From: Paenibacillus foliorum
Lineage (GTDB): Bacteria; Bacillota; Bacilli; Paenibacillales; NBRC-103111
Assembly (NCBI RefSeq): GCF_013141765.1
Contig: NZ_WHOD01000052.1
Location: 62,001-126,000 of the forward strand
Direction: 5' to 3'
Length of the DNA: 64,000 bases
A model generated the notes under the pieces. The model saw only the letters and a list, made by a program, of their open reading frames with translations, was not told the origin of the DNA and ran no database searches. Below are positions 25,534-35,343 of this stretch, piece by piece. Every line of letters starts with the position of its first letter. Position 1 is the stretch's first letter. The position numbers and the translations under genes were made by a program.

Positions 25534-26997
25534 CTACGCATGAAAGCTGGCATACATCTGAATGAATTGTTCATACGCATCATCTGACAGACACAGCAAA
25601 TCATTCGTATTCTCCATATGCTGCCGCAAACCTGAGAGCATATCTTCAATCTGCTCACGGTACGGTTCCCCAAACGCTAAGTTGCTTTGCTCCTGCGGAT
25701 CGTGGACGACGTCATACAGCTCAAGAAACAGCTCATCCTTAAACAGATCCACAATCAATTTAAACTCCCCGCGCAATACACATCTTTGAAAGTTACTTCG
25801 AGAGCCATTCCCGTCAAACTGAATATACAAATCACGCTGCTCTATCGGTTCTCCCTGCATCGCCTTCAGCAAAGAAACTCCGGAAAACGCCGCATCTCCC
25901 TCAGCTATTCCCAAGTAATCGCATAACGTCGGAAGCACATCCACCGCGCTAACCGGTTCGTCCAGATGCTTCGGTTCCACCCCAAAATGAGAAGGAAATT
26001 TGAATAGCAGCGGCGTTTTTACTGACTCTTCATACATACACATTTTCTGGTATAAACAATGCGAACCGAGCATTTCCCCATGATCGCTTGTAAAGACTAG
26101 AAGGGTATCGTCATAAATGCCCTGCTGTTTTAATTCGTCTACAATCTGGCCTACACAATGATCCAGCAATGTGACCAAGCCCAGATATACAGGCCAAATA
26201 CGCTGCCAATCTTCTCTGCTGTACCTTCCACCTATGATGCCAGGCAGATTGTATAGCTGAAGCGGAGACTGGCTTTTCGCCCATTGACCGACATTTTCAG
26301 GAAGCTCGGCATCCTTGTACATCGAGTACCACGGCTCCGGAATATCAAGCGGTGGATGCGGGGCAACGAACATCGCATTAACCAGCAACGGCTTGTTCGG
26401 ATCGCGCTGTCGGATAGCGTCTATCGTCGTGCGGGTGATATAACCGTCGTAAAAATAGTCCAAGCCTTCTTCAAAGCAGCCCGTCTTGGGTATGGAATAC
26501 CTTTTGCGCCGGGTCACTTTGCCAAAAGCCATTTCCGGAACTCCGCCCTTGAAGGAAGGACCGCCGGGATGCCGCTTTCCGTTCGCCTTCAAATAAGCAT
26601 CATAATTACCCTCCAGCGTATGCCAATGTGTCTTGCTAGCACTCGCTTGGATGTCATCCATGTAAAAATGCTGTTTTCCGGTATGCCAGCTATCCCATTC
26701 ATCCTCCATCAGCTGGTACAGGTTCGTTGTCCCAGGACGGACTTTGCCATGCTCAGCCTCCTGCGGCTCCCAAGGGTTGATTAATGAACCGTTGACATTC
26801 GGATACGTTCCGGAGAAAAAGCTTCCTCTCGCCGGCACGCACAGCGGCGATGCGCAGTAAGCCCGATCAAATACGACACTTTCCTGCTGTAGACGATAAA
26901 TATTGGGAGTATACGTTTCATTGACAACATCATATCGAAGCTGATCCGCCATGATGATGACTACATTCGGTTTGCGGGTTCTGGACACAAGCAACAC
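25534..26997 (-). CDS. Cys-type sulfatase (sulfatase 2)
   Basis: A 487-residue cytoplasmic sulfatase. Metal-binding Asp18 lies in PNVVIIMADQLRYD, and the formylglycine motif CVPARGSFFSG begins at Cys53. FTSDHGEMLGSH supplies the distal metal residues. The TTG start at 26997 is four bases from AAAGGAG; GTG at 26988 is possible. No signal peptide. It sits between the heparinase II/III gene and the 610-residue gene. Its short form and the motif resemble sulfatases from glycosaminoglycan loci, but regiospecificity is unknown. Confidence 0.93.
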   Translation of the reverse strand: MLLVSRTRKPNVVIIMADQLRYDVVNETYTPNIYRLQQESVVFDRAYCASPLCVPARGSFFSGTYPNVNGSLINPWEPQEAEHGKVRPGTTNLYQLMEDEWDSWHTGKQHFYMDDIQASASKTHWHTLEGNYDAYLKANGKRHPGGPSFKGGVPEMAFGKVTRRKRYSIPKTGCFEEGLDYFYDGYITRTTIDAIRQRDPNKPLLVNAMFVAPHPPLDIPEPWYSMYKDAELPENVGQWAKSQSPLQLYNLPGIIGGRYSREDWQRIWPVYLGLVTLLDHCVGQIVDELKQQGIYDDTLLVFTSDHGEMLGSHCLYQKMCMYEESVKTPLLFKFPSHFGVEPKHLDEPVSAVDVLPTLCDYLGIAEGDAAFSGVSLLKAMQGEPIEQRDLYIQFDGNGSRSNFQRCVLRGEFKLIVDLFKDELFLELYDVVHDPQEQSNLAFGEPYREQIEDMLSGLRQHMENTNDLLCLSDDAYEQFIQMYASFHA

Positions 26998-27054
26998 TCT
27001 CCTTTAAGGATCTAAATAAATGCCATTGTCGATGATATGTAATTGTCATTCCTT

Positions 27055-29268
27055 TTACTTCTCTTTTCTACTTAATCGGATGCTTCCGCTAATCCCTTGC
27101 AAATTCAGTGTGCCGTTATCTGTTTGGAATAGCGCACCTCCACCATCGAGTTTCGCTTCTGTATTCACCTGCCATATGCCATCCTCCAAATCCGTAACTA
27201 ATATTCTCGCCGTTCTATCCGATTGAACCGCCGGTATGTCTACCGTCCCGCCTATCCGGCTGCCATCGCTGCTGAATAGGACAATCCAGCCTTGAACCTG
27301 TACCCCTGTCATGTTCCCGCAATCTATCCGCACAGCAGCCGGTGCTTCCACTCCATCATGATCTTTGATTTGTATCACATGGAGGAAACGATCCTCAAGC
27401 GCTGTTCGCTCAGGCTGAACCTCGATTCGCCATGCGCCCTGCTCCACTGCCTCTGCGTAGTCATTGGAGTAGTTAGTACCGGATACAAGGAACTCTTGTC
27501 CCTGTCCTCCGACCTTGCGAATGACTGCTTGTTCCGGCAACAAGGTATCAACAGCAAGCTCTCCCCCATAGCCATCTTCTTTACGTGAAATAAGAGACCT
27601 GCCTCCCTGCACGACTGGTTCTTCAATGCTGTGGAGCAACCAAGATTTAACAAAGTCCGCTTCAGAAGAAACGATGTAATCGTAAACGATGAACACAGCA
27701 GGAATTCCCGGTTTCTTCAAATTCAAAAAGACGAAGGAACGGGTATGCTTGCTCACTTTGCTTGAATAGGAAGCGGTAATATCCCCTTTTAGATAAGAAA
27801 AATCGGGTGCCTCTTCTTCCGGACCCACAGCATGAGCCAGCACCTCTCCCCTTTGAAACTCACCGCTCAGCAGTTGCTCCAGCTGTTTGGGCGGTCTTCC
27901 ATTATTAGGCCAGCGCTGCCCGCCATCATTGACATTCGGCCACGTGAGGCCGCCGTCAAGAATATACGGATGACGCTCCAGCTCCTTCGGGTCGTAGACA
28001 AGCATCGCGTTGTGAGCGACTGTTCGCTTGAAATAGTACTTGTTGTGTGGTGAATGATATTTGCCTGATGAGCCTTTATAAATACCAGAATCAATGGCTA
28101 AATAGCCTTTATAGTAAATTTGAAACGTTCCCGCATCCAGATGCTGATGGTTATTATACTGATACATCCCAATTTTCATTTCCGCCACCACTGTGGAGGA
28201 TTGCTTGTCGATCCCTTCATCCCAGCCCGTACGGGCTACCATGATACCTGCCGGTTCAGCAAAATATCGGGTAAGAGGAAGTTCATGATGCGGTTTACGC
28301 ACCAGCTCTGGATCATGAAAAAGAAATGCAAAGAATACATAAGCGTCCGGCATATCCGGATGCTCCCTGTACTGTTGATCAAGAAAATAGCCGTTGCGGT
28401 AATAATTCCCTGCCATTAAGTACACAAGAGGAAACAATTGGATATACTGATTCTCCTCATATAGCGGGTTATCGGTGTCGCCATCCCTCAGCAGCTTGCC
28501 ATCTGGGCGGCGGGTATATATCCATTGGTAGCCTATTCTCTCTTGAGTAGGGTCGAATACAGTATCATGTCCCATTCTCGCAAAAAGCCAAGTCGCGAAT
28601 AATTCTGACTGATACCGGAAGCTTCCGTAATTGTCACCCTGATGATGCCAGCCAGAAGGGTAGAAAAAGTTGCGGGCAGGTACAAACTCAGCAAAAAAGC
28701 GGCCTGCGGCCAGTTCGTACATTTCCGGATCTTCATCGTAAATGGCGATACCCGTGCCGATAAGGTCGCGCATAAGCATCAATTCGCTCGTATGTCCGAC
28801 AAATGCCCCTTCGTGAGAAGGAGGATATCCACATTCCAATAATGAAGCCAATCGTTTGAAATGAGTGATCATATGCTCTCGTTCCTGTTCGTTAAACAGG
28901 TCGTAGCACCAGTCATAAACGACAGCCCCCGCCAGCATCAAACGTCCTATCTCACGGGAAATATCCTGATACCTCGCATTGAACTTCTTGGTAATACTTG
29001 ACAAAGCACAAGCCTTTGCTTTGCGGCCTGCTTCCACCTGCCCATAAAGGGCATAAAGCAATGCATTCGCTTCTAATATAAAAGCAGCATCAGGGGAATC
29101 CCAAGCTTCAGCTTCACTGGTTGTGAATTTCGCAAAATAATGAAGCCGGTCCACTAGCCGAGACATATCCGGATGCTTCATTCTTTCTTCGAGCACCACT
29201 CTATCTGCTGCTTGCATCAGCAGCCTCGGTCTTTCTGCCGGAGGTCTAACAGGAGGTTTGTCCCACAT
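27055..29268 (-). CDS. Heparinase II/III family polysaccharide lyase
   Basis: A 737-residue protein: an alpha/alpha toroid (about 30-330) followed by the heparinase II/III-like antiparallel beta-sheet domain. Candidate active-site elements are SGWHHQGDNYGSF (His208/209, Tyr214) and QYNNHQHLDAGTF (about 370-382), with RTVAHNAMLVYD (about 415-426), the hallmark of the C-terminal domain. The family cleaves uronate-containing glycosaminoglycans by beta-elimination, leaving an unsaturated uronate for GH88. There is no signal peptide, so it should act on imported oligosaccharides. ATG at 29268 lies nine bases after the response regulator stop, with AGAAGGGTGAG upstream. The precise polymer (heparan, chondroitin or other) is not determined. 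Confidence 0.88.
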   Translation of the reverse strand: MWDKPPVRPPAERPRLLMQAADRVVLEERMKHPDMSRLVDRLHYFAKFTTSEAEAWDSPDAAFILEANALLYALYGQVEAGRKAKACALSSITKKFNARYQDISREIGRLMLAGAVVYDWCYDLFNEQEREHMITHFKRLASLLECGYPPSHEGAFVGHTSELMLMRDLIGTGIAIYDEDPEMYELAAGRFFAEFVPARNFFYPSGWHHQGDNYGSFRYQSELFATWLFARMGHDTVFDPTQERIGYQWIYTRRPDGKLLRDGDTDNPLYEENQYIQLFPLVYLMAGNYYRNGYFLDQQYREHPDMPDAYVFFAFLFHDPELVRKPHHELPLTRYFAEPAGIMVARTGWDEGIDKQSSTVVAEMKIGMYQYNNHQHLDAGTFQIYYKGYLAIDSGIYKGSSGKYHSPHNKYYFKRTVAHNAMLVYDPKELERHPYILDGGLTWPNVNDGGQRWPNNGRPPKQLEQLLSGEFQRGEVLAHAVGPEEEAPDFSYLKGDITASYSSKVSKHTRSFVFLNLKKPGIPAVFIVYDYIVSSEADFVKSWLLHSIEEPVVQGGRSLISRKEDGYGGELAVDTLLPEQAVIRKVGGQGQEFLVSGTNYSNDYAEAVEQGAWRIEVQPERTALEDRFLHVIQIKDHDGVEAPAAVRIDCGNMTGVQVQGWIVLFSSDGSRIGGTVDIPAVQSDRTARILVTDLEDGIWQVNTEAKLDGGGALFQTDNGTLNLQGISGSIRLSRKEK

Positions 29269-29277
29269 GTTCGTTTC

Positions 29278-30054
29278 TCACCCTTCTATGGCTTCGTCTA
29301 CATACATGCCTTCATTATTCCGGAAAATTTTGGGCGAAACCCCTGTGTACTGTTTGAACACTTTGCGAAAGTGCTTATAATCCGCATACCCTATTTGTTT
29401 GGCGATATCGGTAACGCTGAGCTTACCGCTTCTTATCATTTGAATCGCCGCTTCCATTCGCTGCTCAGTCAAAAACTGCACAAACCCTTTGCCAGTTTCC
29501 TGCTTGAACAATCTACTCAAATAAGAAGCGTTGTATCCCATCTGTTCAGAAAAATCGACAATAGACAAATCATTCATAAATGACTCACATACCGATTGCC
29601 TGATTTTCTCAATCAAATCTTTTCCCTGGGTTGAATTAACCGGTACCGTATTCAATACATCCCCACGTCCTCTAGGGGAAGGTACCATTGCTGTCTTTAC
29701 CCGCTCCAATGCGGAAACAATTTGCGTCCGGTTCAACGGTTTTAGAATATAATCAAATGCGCCGTAATGTATCGCCTGCTTTGCATATTCAAACTCGCTG
29801 TGCGCCGAAACGATCAAGACGGGAATTTTCCAGCCTCTCCTTCTAATTTCCTGCAGCAGCTGCAAGCCATCCATTCCCGGCATGAGAATATCCGTTATGA
29901 CAAGATCGATCTTATCTTTTTCCAGATAAGTGATGGCCTGTAAGCCGTCTCTGGCTACCGCCGTTACTGTATAATCGGGGCAATCTCGCTTAATTACCTT
30001 CTTTAGTCCTTCTAGCATCCAAAATTCGTCATCCACGATCAGCGTATTGTACAG
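29278..30054 (-). CDS. YesN-type response regulator, probable CTG start
   Basis: A response regulator with a receiver domain (phospho-acceptor Asp in LVITDILMPGMDG, Lys in ILKPLN) and C-terminal AraC HTH pair (DFSEQMGYNASYLSRLF, VTDIAKQIGYADYKHFRKVF). From the first standard codon, GTG at 30036, it would begin MDDEFW and lose the first beta strand. In-frame CTG at 30054 gives MYNTLIVDDEFW, the normal family N-terminus, and has GGGAGGGA six to seven bases upstream, so a CTG start (258 residues) is proposed. It overlaps the kinase gene by 26 bases. Likely targets are the two duplicated promoter modules at 33701-33763 and 36890-36955. Confidence 0.9.
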   Translation of the reverse strand: MYNTLIVDDEFWMLEGLKKVIKRDCPDYTVTAVARDGLQAITYLEKDKIDLVITDILMPGMDGLQLLQEIRRRGWKIPVLIVSAHSEFEYAKQAIHYGAFDYILKPLNRTQIVSALERVKTAMVPSPRGRGDVLNTVPVNSTQGKDLIEKIRQSVCESFMNDLSIVDFSEQMGYNASYLSRLFKQETGKGFVQFLTEQRMEAAIQMIRSGKLSVTDIAKQIGYADYKHFRKVFKQYTGVSPKIFRNNEGMYVDEAIEG

Positions 30055-31858
30055 TGTCAGTCCCTCCCTCTATTCTCATTTCTACGCAAGTTCCTTCGTT
30101 TACCCGGCTCCATATGCTCATACTGAATCTTTCCCGGTAATACATCTGTAATCTCAGCCTCACATTGACTAGCCCGATATGCTCATTCTGATCAAGGAAA
30201 TTCGGCTCTTCTTCTTGGAGCTGTGCGTGAATTTCACGAAGCCTGTTCTCATCTATACCAATCCCGTTATCCTCAAAACGAAATACAACATCCCCACCAT
30301 CATTTCTAACCGTTATGGAGATTTCCCCTATTCCCTCCCTGCCTTGAAAGGCGTGGGTTACGGAATTTTCCACAATGGGCTGACAGATCAATTTCAATAT
30401 TTGGTTATAAAGCAGCTCAGGATCTACATGTACATGCACGATAAACTTATTCGGAAAACGAACTTGTACTATGCTAAGATAAGCGTTCAGATGATCCATT
30501 TCTTCTTCCAACGTAGTTATAGACGAGCCGCTAATACTGTATTTGAACATATGCGACAGCGCCTGACTAACGGAAACGATATCATCAACATCGTAGACCT
30601 CCGCGATGCAAACAATAACGTTTAACGTATTGTAAAGAAAATGCGGATTGATTTGAGCTTGCAGCGCCTTCATTTCAGAATCCTTGCGAAGCAATTGATG
30701 CCGGTATTCCCGCACCTCGGCCATATAGACTTCATCCTTCATTCGGTCCAGCTCCGCAACCATGCGGTTGAACTGGTTGCTTAGCCGGCCGATCTCATCA
30801 TGGCTTTTCAATGCTAGAGAGACGTTGAAATTCCCTCTCTCCACTACCCTCATGTTTTGCTCCAAATCCTTTAACGGACGAGTGATCATTCGACTAAGTG
30901 CGGTAGACAGAATAAAGATGACGATAATTGCCGCCAAGCCCACGAGAACGATTCCAAGGCGAATGGTTTGCATTTCTGTAGCCAATTCACTAAATGGGAC
31001 GACACCGACTATTTTCCAGCCTGTTTGAGAGGAAGTGTAGAAGCCAACGAGCATCTTCTGTCCATCGATCTTCATCTGGAAATGTCCCGACTTCTTCCCT
31101 TGAAAAAGTTGCAGCCGGTTATCTTCCTCCAACCAGGATAGCGATTGTTCCGTCGGAATAACATACTTTCCGTCTTCGGTCATCATAAAGACATACCCCG
31201 TGTTTCCTAGCTGGATCGTTTCGCTCATCTCGCGAATGATCTTTGGAGAAAAGTCGAACAGCAGCGTTCCTTTTGTACGAAACTCGCGATTATCCATCAA
31301 CCGTGCCGAGAACGTCACGACCTGTTCATCTTTTAAATAAGCTTGAGGATGAACAGGATTCAGGTGAAACAGCTCCTGCTGTTTGATTTGACGGTACCAT
31401 GCATCCTGCTCGAATGAATAATTGAGTTTGGCTACCTCACCCGCTCCGTTATATACAAGTAATCCAGAATCGGTGATGAGAAAGATACCTTTCAAGTGAT
31501 TCCGAAAATTACCAATATTATCAAACAAATTTCTAGTGCTGCGGATAGAGTAAACGAGCGCTGGCTCCGTGGGATCCTGTGAATCGCGAAGAATGGTTTG
31601 TACATCGGGATCGAAACGCACAATGTTACCGACTCTATCCATTTCCTGTACGAAGGAGTCTAATCGTTCTCCTACCTGTTTGGCTATTTCTACCGTATAC
31701 TTACTCAGCTCTATTTCAAATGCTTTTGTAGAATCGCGGTAAAAAATTAGCGCAAAAAATAGAATCGGCAAAAGCCCGATCAGGAAAAAGACAATCAACA
31801 ACTTGCTCTTCATGTTCATGTTGCGAAATAATGCGGTTATGCCATTGTGCGTCTTCAT
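30029..31858 (-). CDS. YesM-type sensor histidine kinase in the lyase operon
   Basis: A 609-residue membrane kinase. Transmembrane segments are at about 20-40 and 300-322 around an extracytoplasmic Cache-like domain. HAMP (MITRPLKDLEQNMRVVERG) is followed by a His_kinase domain with the acceptor His in AQINPHFLYNTLNVI and an ATPase domain with PIVENSVTHAF and FEDNGIGI. ATG at 31858 has GGGAGAAG upstream; an upstream TTG is possible. It lies between the permease genes and its response regulator in one operon and probably senses the imported oligosaccharide. Confidence 0.92.
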   Translation of the reverse strand: MKTHNGITALFRNMNMKSKLLIVFFLIGLLPILFFALIFYRDSTKAFEIELSKYTVEIAKQVGERLDSFVQEMDRVGNIVRFDPDVQTILRDSQDPTEPALVYSIRSTRNLFDNIGNFRNHLKGIFLITDSGLLVYNGAGEVAKLNYSFEQDAWYRQIKQQELFHLNPVHPQAYLKDEQVVTFSARLMDNREFRTKGTLLFDFSPKIIREMSETIQLGNTGYVFMMTEDGKYVIPTEQSLSWLEEDNRLQLFQGKKSGHFQMKIDGQKMLVGFYTSSQTGWKIVGVVPFSELATEMQTIRLGIVLVGLAAIIVIFILSTALSRMITRPLKDLEQNMRVVERGNFNVSLALKSHDEIGRLSNQFNRMVAELDRMKDEVYMAEVREYRHQLLRKDSEMKALQAQINPHFLYNTLNVIVCIAEVYDVDDIVSVSQALSHMFKYSISGSSITTLEEEMDHLNAYLSIVQVRFPNKFIVHVHVDPELLYNQILKLICQPIVENSVTHAFQGREGIGEISITVRNDGGDVVFRFEDNGIGIDENRLREIHAQLQEEEPNFLDQNEHIGLVNVRLRLQMYYRERFSMSIWSRVNEGTCVEMRIEGGTDTVQYADRG

Positions 31859-31879
31859 CAATATTTCTTCTCCCAACGT

Positions 31880-32722
31880 TTAGCCTTTCACAGAGCCGGC
31901 AACTCCTTCCACAAAATAACGCTGAAAGGCGATGAAAATAGCGATGATTGGCAGCAGAGAGATACTGGCGGCAGCAGCCATCCCTGTCCAGTCCACACTA
32001 TGCTCTCCTACAAATTGGTACATTCCGACACCGAGTGTACGCAGCTCAGGCTTACTTAATGTGAATATAAGCGGTAATAAAAACGAATTCCAAGACCACA
32101 TAAACTGCAAAATGCAGGTCGTCGCCAAAATCGGCTTCGAAAGCGGCATCATAATTTGAGCAAACGTACGGATGAATCCGCTGCCATCCATTTCTGCCGC
32201 CTCTTCCAGCTCCTTAGGTATCCCGCTAAAATGAGCGGTGAACAACAGGATGAACAGCACGTGTGCTCCCCCTACTTCCGCCAAAATTACGCCGGCAAGC
32301 GTGTTGTTGAGCCCTAATGTGTTGATAAGAAAATAGATTGGGATAATTGTATACCCTTTAGGCATAAATAGGGTAGCAGTAATTACAGTCATAAACAATA
32401 CTCTACCCGGAAAACGGTAGCGGCCTAAGACATAACCAGTCATAGCGCACACCGCCACAACAATCGCTACAACGAACACAGAAACAATGACCGTATTAAC
32501 AAAATACGTGGAAAAATTGGCAGTTTCCCAAGCCCGCGCATAGTTAGCAAACTGAAATTTCTCCGGAAGGAAGCTGTAGCCCTTCGATATGTATTCTGAG
32601 TTCGTTTTGAATGAAGAGGAAATCATCCACACAAACGGATATATCCATATAATCCCGAAAACAATTAATACCAGATGAACGCTCCAACGTGCAATAGCTT
32701 TGGCCTGTCTGGATAAAGTCAT
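31880..32722 (-). CDS. Sugar ABC transporter permease, MalG type
   Basis: A 280-residue permease with six transmembrane segments and the EAA loop EEAAEMDGSGFIRTFAQIMM. The conserved C-terminal FQRYFVEGVAGSVKG is typical of the family. It lies 13 bases downstream of its MalF-type partner and 21 bases upstream of the kinase gene. The matching binding protein is probably the one at 35344-36846, separated by a sulfatase gene and a duplicated promoter. Confidence 0.92.
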   Translation of the reverse strand: MTLSRQAKAIARWSVHLVLIVFGIIWIYPFVWMISSSFKTNSEYISKGYSFLPEKFQFANYARAWETANFSTYFVNTVIVSVFVVAIVVAVCAMTGYVLGRYRFPGRVLFMTVITATLFMPKGYTIIPIYFLINTLGLNNTLAGVILAEVGGAHVLFILLFTAHFSGIPKELEEAAEMDGSGFIRTFAQIMMPLSKPILATTCILQFMWSWNSFLLPLIFTLSKPELRTLGVGMYQFVGEHSVDWTGMAAAASISLLPIIAIFIAFQRYFVEGVAGSVKG

Positions 32723-32735
32723 AATCTGTTCCCCC

Positions 32736-33674
32736 TTAGTGTGAAGATTGTTTGCCGCCTGTTTTTTTGACCACGATCCCTAAGATCAAGGAGACGAACA
32801 GGATGGCGAAGCCGTATACCACACCCGCAGCTGACGCAAACCCTGCTCTTGGCATCCCTCCGCCCTCGAATGCGTAACGATATATGTACAAGTCGACCAT
32901 ATCCGTGTGAAAGGCCGGGCCTCCATTCGTCATCGATTTCACAAGATCGAAGACATGCAGAGCATTAACCGAGGATAGCAGCAGGATTACACTGCCCACA
33001 GGCAGCAGCAGCGGAAACATAACATAGCGGAAGGTCTGCAGCCAGTTCGCGCCGTCTACCTTAGCGGCTTCGAACAGCTCCTTCGGAAGAGATTGCAGGG
33101 CTGCCAACCAATATACCATCTTCATTCCGAACGTTTTCCATATTCCTACCAAAATAATAATCATCATGGCAGTATCCATCGAGCCTAGCCAATCAATGGG
33201 CTTATCCAGTATGCCAACTGCAATTAGTATTTCATTAATAAGTCCCTTATAAGCGCCAAATATAAACCGCATAACGATCCCGATAACAGCCGTTGTCGTC
33301 ACAACCGGCAAGAAATAAATCGTCCTGTACACGGTTGCGCCTTTTAGCCAGGATGAGTTCAATAGAATCGCAATCACCAATGCCAGAGGTACCTGAATCA
33401 GAACAACGAAAAACATAAAGATGAAGCTGTTCTTGAATGCATTCCAAAAGAACGGATCAGAGATCGTTTCTGCATAGTTTTCAAGACCAGCGAAATTACT
33501 CAGCGAACCATATCCACTCCAATTAAAGAAGCTGTACACATAACTCATGATGATCGGATAAATCGTGAAAGCTAGAAAAAGCGCCAACTGCGGTAAAATA
33601 AAAATATAGCAATATATTAATTTTTTTCTGCGATTTTTGCTTATTTTCCCGGCATTTGGTTTGGTTCCTTTCAT
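32736..33674 (-). CDS. Sugar ABC transporter permease, MalF/UgpA type
   Basis: A 312-residue permease with six transmembrane segments; EAA loop FEAAKVDGANWLQTFRYVMFP. ATG at 33674 has AGGAGGGG six bases upstream; ATG six bases earlier has no room for a ribosome site. It is the first gene after the promoter module at 33701-33763 and so heads the permease-YesMN-lyase-sulfatase-GH88 unit. Confidence 0.92.
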   Translation of the reverse strand: MKGTKPNAGKISKNRRKKLIYCYIFILPQLALFLAFTIYPIIMSYVYSFFNWSGYGSLSNFAGLENYAETISDPFFWNAFKNSFIFMFFVVLIQVPLALVIAILLNSSWLKGATVYRTIYFLPVVTTTAVIGIVMRFIFGAYKGLINEILIAVGILDKPIDWLGSMDTAMMIIILVGIWKTFGMKMVYWLAALQSLPKELFEAAKVDGANWLQTFRYVMFPLLLPVGSVILLLSSVNALHVFDLVKSMTNGGPAFHTDMVDLYIYRYAFEGGGMPRAGFASAAGVVYGFAILFVSLILGIVVKKTGGKQSSH

Positions 33675-33700
33675 GTGCATCCCCTCCTAGTTATATTCTT

Positions 33701-33763
33701 ATTGTAACCGCTGTCAGCTTGACGTTTAAGGCAGTCTCTCTTTACATAGAGGGGGTTTATTTT
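33701..33763 (-). promoter_or_regulatory. Promoter module B: cre-like site plus putative YesN site
   Basis: On the minus strand a -10-like TACAAT (33706-33701) overlaps TGACAGCGGTTACA (33716-33703), a cre-like sequence, and is preceded by the block CCCTCTATGTAAAGAG (about 33753-33738). The same arrangement with nearly the same spacing lies upstream of the binding protein gene at 36890-36955. There is no good -35, which suits an activator such as the YesN-type regulator. Confidence 0.6.
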
Positions 33764-33804
33764 TACTTTTATAAAAGATTTTCCTTGCTCCGGGTTCAAG
33801 CAAT

Positions 33805-33842
33805 CTCAAATAAAGAGGCAGTCCTGCTGGTAGCGACTGCCT
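33805..33842 (-). terminator. Terminator after sulfatase 3
   Basis: AGGCAGTC at 33816-33823 pairs with GACTGCCT at 33835-33842; on the minus strand CTTTATTTG follows. It lies just after the stop of the sulfatase at 33855 and splits the transporter genes into two transcripts. Confidence 0.8.
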
Positions 33843-33854
33843 AATAATATAAAG

Positions 33855-35318
33855 CTATTTGATTTTATATTCCGGATGTGGAACTTTAAACTTCCTATCT
33901 ACATAACCGCTCGAAGCCGGATCTCCTACATTAAAGGACTCTAGACCCAACTCCTGTTTGGTTTTCGCTTGAAACGCTTTGGCTCTCTCCTCTGTCTCCT
34001 CAGGATCGCATACGCTTCTCAGCCTTTTTTCACATTCCATCAGCACGTCCTGAATAGAAGGCGCAGACTCGGGGTTTGCTACCAGATCATTCATCTCTTC
34101 AGGATCCTGCTCAAGATCAAACAGCTGCGGTTGAAATCCACCTGTGAAATACACATATTTCCATTTGCCCCAACGAATCATATACATACCGACCGGCATA
34201 CCGTGTGCATGATACTCACTAAACGCGAAATCTTTGCGGGACTCGTCTGTTTCTCCGCCAGCCAGCTTTAATAGAGACCTGCCCGGTACATCTTCAGGAA
34301 GTGGTATGCTGAGAGCCTCACAAACTGTAGGAAAGATGTCTACCAGTGAGACTGGATGATCTACCCGGTTTCCTTGCCTAATATTAGGGCCCTTAACGAT
34401 TAACGGTACGTTGGAGGTCTCCTCATACATGCTGCACTTAAACCATAGACCATGCCGTCCAAGCTGCTCCCCATGATCACTTGTGTAAATGATCAACGTA
34501 TCCTCGTACAGCTCTTCTTCCTCCAATGTACGAATAATAGTTCCAATATTATCGTCCAATTCATTCGTGAGCGCATAATAGCCGACATGCATGCGTCGAA
34601 TCGTTTCTTCATCCACCACGTCGGACCTGAAATAATGCCGAAGCGCATTAAGTGGTTCGTTCAATTCAGTAAACGGTCTGTTCAGAGACTGCGGTATCTC
34701 TTTAATAAGTCCATCATAGTAATCCCAATAGTCTTTTTTTACATAGAACGGAAAATGCGGGTGTGAAAAGCCAACATATAAAAACCATGGCTGATCTGGA
34801 TTCTTCTGCTGCTTCTTCGATCGCTGCTTTAACCACTGAACCGTTTCTTCCAGAGCCAGTTGATCGTTGCTTAGTCCTTCACGGATCCCTATGCGCTGGT
34901 ATCTTTCCTCCACCAAAGGCTTCGCTTCTCCGCTTTCCCTGAAAAAGGCTCCTACATCAATACGGTTGCGATGTCCTGGACGACTTGCTACAAGACCGTC
35001 ATACACTCCATCCGGATGGAGATCTAATTTACCGATACTATGCATCGTTTGCCCGTGTTCCGCAAGATGCTGAGACATGCCTTTGATTTGTCCGTCATAA
35101 GGGGTCGCATTGTCCCAAGTACCCAGTTCGTTAACATATCGCCCCGTGAAAAAGCTCGCCCTTGCCGGAGTGCATACCGGACAATTGGTGTAGGATTGTG
35201 TAAATACGGTCCCTTCCTTGGCCAAGCGATCCAGCGTTGCGGTTCTCGCTACTTGGTGTCCGGTGCAGCCCATCACGTTATTTGAATGTTCATCGGACAT
35301 GATTACCAGTACATTCAT
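33855..35318 (-). CDS. Cys-type sulfatase (sulfatase 3)
   Basis: A 487-residue cytoplasmic sulfatase. MNVLVIMSDEHSNN carries the N-terminal metal-binding Asp9, and CTPARASFFTG begins at Cys49, the canonical formylglycine motif. YTSDHGEQLGRHGLWFK supplies the distal metal and binding residues. No signal peptide. ATG at 35318 lies 25 bases after the upstream binding protein gene, with GAAGAGGG upstream. It is closed by its own terminator. The overall sequence, including the C-terminal HPEYKIK end, resembles choline-sulfatase/N-sulfoglucosamine sulfohydrolase-like members, but I would not assign specificity. Confidence 0.93.
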   Translation of the reverse strand: MNVLVIMSDEHSNNVMGCTGHQVARTATLDRLAKEGTVFTQSYTNCPVCTPARASFFTGRYVNELGTWDNATPYDGQIKGMSQHLAEHGQTMHSIGKLDLHPDGVYDGLVASRPGHRNRIDVGAFFRESGEAKPLVEERYQRIGIREGLSNDQLALEETVQWLKQRSKKQQKNPDQPWFLYVGFSHPHFPFYVKKDYWDYYDGLIKEIPQSLNRPFTELNEPLNALRHYFRSDVVDEETIRRMHVGYYALTNELDDNIGTIIRTLEEEELYEDTLIIYTSDHGEQLGRHGLWFKCSMYEETSNVPLIVKGPNIRQGNRVDHPVSLVDIFPTVCEALSIPLPEDVPGRSLLKLAGGETDESRKDFAFSEYHAHGMPVGMYMIRWGKWKYVYFTGGFQPQLFDLEQDPEEMNDLVANPESAPSIQDVLMECEKRLRSVCDPEETEERAKAFQAKTKQELGLESFNVGDPASSGYVDRKFKVPHPEYKIK

Positions 35319-35343
35319 TTACTGAACCCTCTTCCGAAGTGAA

